Assembly: GCA_949511625.1 (NCBI GenBank)
Contig: CATFEX010000037.1
Coordinates: 1-9,860, forward strand
Length of the DNA: 9,860 nucleotides
Source of the DNA: UBA11891 sp003533785
GTDB lineage: Bacteria > Bacteroidota > Bacteroidia > Flavobacteriales > Flavobacteriaceae
Reading direction: 5' to 3'
Translations under genes and position numbers: made by a program
Shown here: positions 7,464 through 9,860 of the stretch, piece after piece
Position numbering within the stretch: position 1 is the stretch's first letter
Layout of the letters: each line of letters starts with the position of its first letter
Notes under the pieces: model-generated
Database searches by the model: none
What the model was told of the DNA's origin: nothing
What the model saw: only the letters and a program-made list of their open reading frames with translations

Positions 7464-7494
7464 CAAAGATACAATCTAAAAAGAAGTAATGAAA
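7464..7494 (-). promoter_or_regulatory. Promoter of the DUF2452-rbfA-permease operon
   Basis: On the minus strand TATCTTTG (7471-7464) matches the Bacteroidota -7 consensus TAnnTTTG exactly. A -33-like TTTC (7494-7491) lies 19 nt upstream. The first GTG start is 10 bp after the -7 box, so the predicted transcript would have a leader of only a few bases. This is the best promoter match in the window. Confidence 0.6.
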
Positions 7495-8015
7495 TAAACT
7501 GTTGAAACGGAATAAAGCACTTACATATTTCCTAGACCCACTTTTAGCAAGTGAACGATAATAGTTTTAGCTTAAGATTTTTCCGATAATTAACACCAAA
7601 TAGAATGAAAAAGTATCATTTTACCGGAATAGCACAAAACCTAACCCCCCAAACAGTTCATTAGTGGGAAGAAAGGCGTGAGCTTAGTGAGAGATTTATA
7701 AAGACTTGCAAAGGGGTATTTAAAATGAATGGTCTCTTCACGGCACCCCACATAGAATAGGTCATATAAGTTACTAATACGATTTGTAAGGGATTGTGAT
7801 AACCAGCTCATGGCCAACCCTCAGCACGTTAAAGACATTATTTGAAATAAGAAGAGTTCCCTTGCTCTATAGGCTTAACATCAAAAACTACAATTATTAA
7901 CCAAACGAAAGAATTGGAGGTAGAGCAAAGGGACTCATTCATAGCAACTTCTTCCACAACAATATTAATTTAAATACTTCTACGAACACCTAACAACCAA
8001 TAAAATAAAATTATA
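7472..8015. other. Gene-poor AT-rich spacer at the edge of the accessory region
   Basis: The roughly 545 bp between the DUF2452 promoter and the 97-aa ORF hold no convincing gene. The longest frame seen is a 56-codon minus-strand ORF (7811-7641) with a weak GAGGG upstream and no recognisable product. Composition falls from moderate to low GC on entering this stretch. The only clear structure is the long inverted repeat at 7854-7936. Short 5-bp inverted repeats also occur (for example around 7540) but are within chance expectation. Confidence 0.6.
7854..7936. repeat. 16-bp near-perfect inverted repeat with 51-nt loop
   Basis: GAGTTCCCTTGCTCTA (7854-7869) pairs with TAGAGCAAAGGGACTC (7921-7936): 14 Watson-Crick pairs, one G-U and one mismatch. 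The arms enclose 51 AT-rich bases without an ORF. The right arm ends 79 bp before the 97-aa ORF. It may be a remnant of a small mobile element with terminal inverted repeats, a leader hairpin, or a small RNA. No T-run follows, so it is not an intrinsic terminator. Confidence 0.65.
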
Positions 8016-8309
8016 ATGCCATTTGAGAAAGGACATACTCTAGCCACAGGCAGACTTAAGAGATCCTCTAATAAGTCAACTGAAATCGTCAAGAGAAACG
8101 TTGCTTTACTACTAGAGAATAATATCCAGGTTGTGGAGGATGACTTAGATCAAATAAGTCCAAGGGATAGAGGGAATGCTTTATTACAGTTCAAGAAGTT
8201 TGTCATCCCTACCCTGAAGTCTATTGAGGTTGAATATATATCCCAGGCTGATGCCGACAGGGAATACCTCCTTCAGCTCTTGGAAGTACCAGAGGAAAAA
8301 TTTGATTAG
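8016..8309 (+). CDS. Phage-type small protein, small-terminase-like (hypothetical)
   Basis: A 97-aa soluble protein, helical and acidic toward the C-terminus. Its start, FEKGHTLATGRLKRSSNKSTE (residues 3-23), resembles the FxKGNxxATGRPKGSxNK opening seen in small proteins of Bacteroidota phages and prophages, often beside terminase or portal genes. The next block, RDRGNALLQFKKFVIPTLKSIEVE (about 50-73), also fits that group. No large terminase or portal gene follows, so it is an isolated survivor or a cargo gene. The family link is from memory of sequence style, not a search. In the canonical motif GRPKGS the P-K-G has become L-K-R here, which may reflect drift. The start ATG has no clear ribosome-binding site. 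Confidence 0.6.
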   Translation: MPFEKGHTLATGRLKRSSNKSTEIVKRNVALLLENNIQVVEDDLDQISPRDRGNALLQFKKFVIPTLKSIEVEYISQADADREYLLQLLEVPEEKFD

Positions 8310-8346
8310 CTACATGGACTTAATTAATCAGTACATATAAGACTAG

Positions 8347-8535
8347 CGTGTTCAGAATAAAGATGGAGATCATGAAACCACCTTGTTTGGTGCTCCGCTT
8401 TACAAAACCATAAAAGCGGCAAAGATGGCTAAGAGACAAAAAGGAATGGCTGGTTCTAAAGAACCAGATGGAGAACCAGCCTATCTTATGAGTAATGCTG
8501 CAATTAGTTTATCTAAGCCAAATAATGAGAGTTAG
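8347..8535 (+). pseudogene. Start-less coding remnant or 36-aa small ORF
   Basis: A frame opens just after a TAG (8344-8346) and runs 62 codons to TAG at 8533-8535. Its first ATG is at 8425, which gives a 36-aa product. The longer reading has protein-like composition: ETTLFGAPLYKTIKAAKMAK, then basic KRQKGMAGSKEPDGEPAY and a polar C-terminus ending SKPNNES. The absence of an upstream start suggests the 3' end of a gene whose 5' part was lost or frameshifted. A phage origin would fit the neighbour at 8016-8309, but I recognise no family. Alternatively the 36-aa ORF is a genuine small gene, since an intrinsic terminator follows 52 bp after the stop. The stretch also contains strong hairpins and could act as RNA. 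Confidence 0.35.
8395..8481 (+). repeat. Hairpin cluster with two mutually exclusive stems
   Basis: CCGCTTT (8395-8401) pairs with AAAGCGG (8413-8419), 5 nt before the ATG at 8425. Further on, CTGGTTCT (8450-8457) pairs with AGAACCAG (8460-8467). Alternatively GGCTGGTTCT (8448-8457) pairs with AGAACCAGCC (8472-8481), a perfect 10-bp stem. The two later folds share an arm and cannot coexist. The repeated AGAACCAG also encodes the repeated Glu-Pro of EPDGEP, so coding constraint could explain it. Confidence 0.45.
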
Positions 8536-8586
8536 TTGCTTTCATTATTTTTTATGCTCAATCTAGAATTAAGCTATCTGGACACC

Positions 8587-8609
8587 CCCTTTAATAGAGG
8601 GTTTTTTTT
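8587..8609 (+). terminator. Intrinsic terminator after the start-less frame
   Basis: CCCTTT, loop AAT and AGAGGG form a six-pair stem (one G-U), followed directly by eight T residues (8602-8609). This is a good rho-independent terminator on the plus strand. It separates the 8016-8535 transcript from the cupredoxin gene, whose ATG is 18 bp downstream, so that gene would need its own promoter or readthrough. Confidence 0.7.
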
Positions 8610-8627
8610 AACTTTATTAAAAAAACT

Positions 8628-9017
8628 ATGAAAAAATATTTATCTCATCTATTTGCTATACTTTCTTGTTTGAGTTATGCAAATGATACCAACCCTATTG
8701 AGCATAAAATAAATGTAATTGCTGAAAGCAGAAATGATTATACTTTGACAGGGACTGACAAAATTGGAAACATAGATGGAATTGATCCTGAACTAACCTT
8801 TGATATAGGATCTGAAATAAAATTTCAAGTCAATGCACCTGGACATCCATTTTACTTAAAAGTAAAAGCCGGTGTTGGTAAGAAAAATCAGATCCCAGAA
8901 ATTGAAAATAATGGAACAGCGAAAGGCTTAATCATATGGACACCTTCAACAAAAGGAACTTATTATTACCAATGTGGGAAACACAAAAACATGGTTGGGG
9001 TCATAAGAATTATTTAA
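8628..9017 (+). CDS. Secreted small cupredoxin (type-1 blue copper protein)
   Basis: A 129-aa protein with a signal peptide (1-18, cleavage after SYA) and a mature domain of about 111 residues, the size of a single plastocyanin-like fold. All four type-1 copper ligands are visible: His73 in GHPFYLK, then Cys116, His119 and Met122 in YYYQCGKHKNMVG. The C-x2-H-x2-M spacing equals that of amicyanin and is shorter than in plastocyanin or azurin. It is therefore expected to be a periplasmic one-electron carrier or copper-binding protein. The GHPFYLK and WTPxxxGTYYYQC style also recalls cupredoxin-like domains common in marine bacteria and in structural proteins of marine phages; this is recollection, not a search. 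There is no redox partner gene beside it. The ATG follows an A-rich stretch with no Shine-Dalgarno, as usual in this phylum. Confidence 0.85.
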   Translation: MKKYLSHLFAILSCLSYANDTNPIEHKINVIAESRNDYTLTGTDKIGNIDGIDPELTFDIGSEIKFQVNAPGHPFYLKVKAGVGKKNQIPEIENNGTAKGLIIWTPSTKGTYYYQCGKHKNMVGVIRII

Positions 9018-9074
9018 TTTGACGGAATTAGTGTTATTTTTACCGTAGGTTTTTGTTTTTCTGAGAGTGCTAGT

Positions 9075-9110
9075 TTTCCAAATTATGTATTTTCTCATGT
9101 ATTTTGGAAA
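9075..9110. repeat. 8-bp inverted repeat with internal 9-bp direct repeat, upstream of the tRNA
   Basis: TTTCCAAA (9075-9082) and TTTGGAAA (9103-9110) are perfect complements around a 20-nt AT-rich loop. Within and across the right arm, ATGTATTTT occurs twice (9085-9093 and 9097-9105). No T-run follows. The rest of 9018-9168 contains no ORF. The hairpin could help end the cupredoxin transcript or be a protein site; it may also be chance in AT-rich DNA. Confidence 0.4.
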
Positions 9111-9131
9111 TGGTGATCAAGAAGCCAACTC

Positions 9132-9158
9132 TTGAATTGCTCTCGGAAGTACTATAAA
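9132..9158 (+). promoter_or_regulatory. Possible tRNA promoter
   Basis: TTG (9132-9134) is followed after 18 nt by TATAAA (9153-9158), ending 10 bp before the mature tRNA. Spacing suits a stable-RNA promoter that starts close to the tRNA 5' end. The -10 does not match TAnnTTTG, so the call is tentative. Confidence 0.3.
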
Positions 9159-9168
9159 AAAAGGCATC

Positions 9169-9245
9169 GGTCCTATAGCTCAGTTGGTTAGAGTAGCTGA
9201 CTCATAATCAGTTGGTCCCTGGTTCGAGCCCAGGTGGGACCACCA
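9169..9245 (+). tRNA. tRNA with CAU anticodon (elongator Met or Ile2)
   Basis: A complete cloverleaf folds by eye. The acceptor stem GGTCCTA/TGGGACC has one G-T pair, the D stem is GCTC/GAGT, and the anticodon stem GCTGA/TCAGT holds the loop CTCATAA. The T arm is CCTGG-TTCGAGC-CCAGG, the discriminator is A, and CCA is encoded (9243-9245). The anticodon CAT can belong to elongator tRNA-Met or to tRNA-Ile2, whose C34 is changed to lysidine by TilS. The C4-G69 and C5-G68 pairs and the stretch from the anticodon loop to TTGGTC resemble tRNA-Ile2, so that identity is plausible. It does not look like initiator tRNA, because the acceptor 1-72 pair is G-C and the anticodon stem lacks three consecutive G-C pairs. 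Its 3' side adjoins integrase debris, a typical insertion spot. Confidence 0.95.
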
Positions 9246-9278
9246 ACAAAGAAAGAGCGCAAGCTCAATCAGAACAAG

Positions 9279-9303
9279 CCCTTCGAGTAATCGAGGGGTT
9301 TTT
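9279..9303 (+). terminator. Intrinsic terminator of the tRNA transcript
   Basis: CCCTTCGA and TCGAGGGG form an eight-pair stem (one T-G) with loop GTAA, followed by five T residues. It lies 33 bp after the tRNA CCA. Between the two is a small hairpin GAGC-GCAA-GCTC (9255-9266) with a GNRA-type tetraloop, probably part of the 3' trailer. Confidence 0.8.
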
Positions 9304-9310
9304 CTTACAA

Positions 9311-9356
9311 TTAAGTTTAACTTAAAGTTAGTCAATTTCTTGGCATTTATTTGGCA
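9311..9356. repeat. Palindrome and direct-repeat cluster, possible remnant attachment region
   Basis: TTAAGTT-T-AACTTAA (9311-9325) is a perfect 7-bp inverted repeat around one base. It is followed by two copies of TTGGCA (9340-9345 and 9351-9356), 11 bp apart, about one helical turn. The cluster lies between the tRNA terminator and the stop codon of the integrase-repeat fragment. Helically phased repeats beside a tRNA are what integrase arm-binding sites look like, but no second copy of an att core was found in the window. Confidence 0.35.
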
Positions 9357-9581
9357 CTAATCTTCTTTACCTAGAAAATCTGCCCATCCTTTCCATTGAT
9401 CTTTGTAAAAATCTTTTACTGAAAAAGGTATTTCAGAAGGTCTTTTACCCTGTTTGCAGAAATTATACCAATCACTTCTTGTTCTTAATCCGAATTTAGC
9501 AATATGTTTTTTTGCTTTTTCATAGTTATAATATTTAGCTCTGTTTAGTGTTTCTCTATCATATCCTAGCCAATCCTCATA
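9357..9581 (-). pseudogene. C-terminal fragment of a phage-integrase-repeat (INT_rpt-like) protein
   Basis: The minus-strand frame from 9581 to the TAG at 9359-9357 encodes 74 residues without any ATG, GTG or TTG start. It is cut off directly by an in-frame TGA (9584-9582). The sequence contains YEDWLGYD at its start, then a repeat unit: YEKAKKHIAKFGLRTRSDW (20-38), FCKQGKRPSEIP (41-52), and FYKDQWKGWADFLG (58-71). This pattern (aromatic/EAxxFxxxLGLxSxxEW, KPxDIP, YxxWxGWxDWLG) is the phage-integrase repeat found in tandem in integrase-associated proteins. The leading EDWLG is the tail of the preceding repeat, so at least one more unit was present and has been lost. The breakpoint is near 9582-9585. 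It is a non-functional remnant of an integrative element inserted by the tRNA. Confidence 0.65.
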
Positions 9582-9654
9582 TCAGACGCTCACAATCCAG
9601 TAGCGCCTTTAACATTAAAATAATATTAGCTATCTAAAAAATTAAGGCAAAAAA

Positions 9655-9675
9655 CTTATGTTTATTAATCATAAG
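9655..9675. repeat. 6-bp inverted repeat around an alternative lipoprotein start
   Basis: CTTATG (9655-9660) and CATAAG (9670-9675) are complementary around 9 nt. The arm includes an in-frame ATG at 9658 that would lengthen the following protein by nine residues. With a preferred start at 9685, the hairpin would lie in the leader. It is short and AT-rich, so chance is possible. Otherwise 9585-9684 shows no gene. Confidence 0.3.
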
Positions 9676-9684
9676 CTAATTCAA

Positions 9685-9860
9685 ATGAAAATAAAATTTA
9701 TTCTTTTATTTCTCTTTCTTTTTTCTTGTATGGACAAGGAGTTTAAAAGAGACGAAATCGATGATATCTCTCTAAATAAAATTCAAGTCTTAGGAACTCA
9801 TAATAGTTATTCGTTACCTATAGATTCAATTATCAAAAGTATTTCGGAGCCTAGAATAAA
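9685..9860 (+). CDS. Lipoprotein, probable Ca2+-dependent PI-specific phospholipase C, N-terminal part
   Basis: The frame runs from ATG 9685 off the right edge (58 codons seen). It opens with a short lipoprotein signal peptide, MKIK then a Phe/Leu-rich core, ending in lipobox LFSC (Cys15). After an acidic linker comes LNKIQVLGTHNSYSLP (about 31-46). The block IQVxGTHNSYH is the hallmark N-terminal strand of the bacterial Ca2+-dependent phosphoinositide-specific phospholipase C family, with His40 expected as a catalytic residue. Such proteins cleave phosphatidylinositol-type lipids at the cell surface. Only the first catalytic block is visible, so the call is moderate. An in-frame ATG at 9658 is an alternative start, giving a 24-residue signal peptide. 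Confidence 0.65.
   Translation, partial: MKIKFILLFLFLFSCMDKEFKRDEIDDISLNKIQVLGTHNSYSLPIDSIIKSISEPRI

Noticed and set aside
7641..7811. 56-aa minus-strand ORF in the AT-rich spacer
   Set aside because: Weak GAGGG upstream, but no recognisable motif, no operon partner and no promoter; length is within chance for this composition.
7641..8000. Integron attC-like sites (several RYYYAAC matches such as ACCTAAC and GCTTAAC)
   Set aside because: No matching GTTRRRY partners at attC-like spacing and no integron integrase were found, so the heptamers are chance.
7472..9860. CRISPR array or toxin-antitoxin system in the accessory part
   Set aside because: No regularly spaced repeats were seen, and no pair of small overlapping genes with known toxin or antitoxin motifs is present.

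Overview
The window reads as a chromosomal segment of a Bacteroidota bacterium, most likely a Flavobacteriales member. Three things point there: RbfA, DUF2452 and LolC/E-type permease proteins of the flavobacterial type; near-consensus Bacteroidota -7 boxes (TAnnTTTG-like); and few recognisable Shine-Dalgarno sequences. This is inferred from motifs and protein flavour; no database search was possible.

Left part, about 1-7470, is dense ordinary chromosome of moderate GC. A minus-strand series reads lepA (elongation factor 4), then a secreted M20-family metallopeptidase, then a sialate O-acetylesterase lipoprotein that runs off the left edge. dusB (tRNA dihydrouridine synthase) diverges from lepA on the plus strand. 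It converges, with a 13-bp 3' overlap, on a second minus-strand operon: DUF2452 gene, rbfA, LolC/E-like permease. rbfA and the permease share an ATGA stop/start overlap. lepA, dusB and rbfA together make this a translation and RNA-maturation neighbourhood.

Right part, about 7470-9860, is visibly more AT-rich and loosely packed. It holds a 545-bp gene-poor stretch with a long inverted repeat, a 97-aa phage-type (small-terminase-like) ORF, and an open frame that lacks a start codon and is followed by a good intrinsic terminator. Next come a small secreted cupredoxin with a complete type-1 copper site, a CAU-anticodon tRNA with its own terminator, and a palindrome/direct-repeat cluster. Directly after that cluster is a start-less fragment of a phage-integrase repeat (INT_rpt-like) protein. 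The window ends in the N-terminus of a lipoprotein that looks like a Ca2+-dependent PI-specific phospholipase C.

The simplest reading of the right part is a worn-down integration hot spot beside a tRNA gene, carrying phage debris and one or two cargo genes. No complete new multi-gene system is evident. The most notable items are the decayed integrase-repeat/tRNA junction, the overlapping hairpins in the start-less frame, the His-to-Gln swap at a metal ligand of the M20 peptidase, and the perfect palindrome centred on the dusB start codon.
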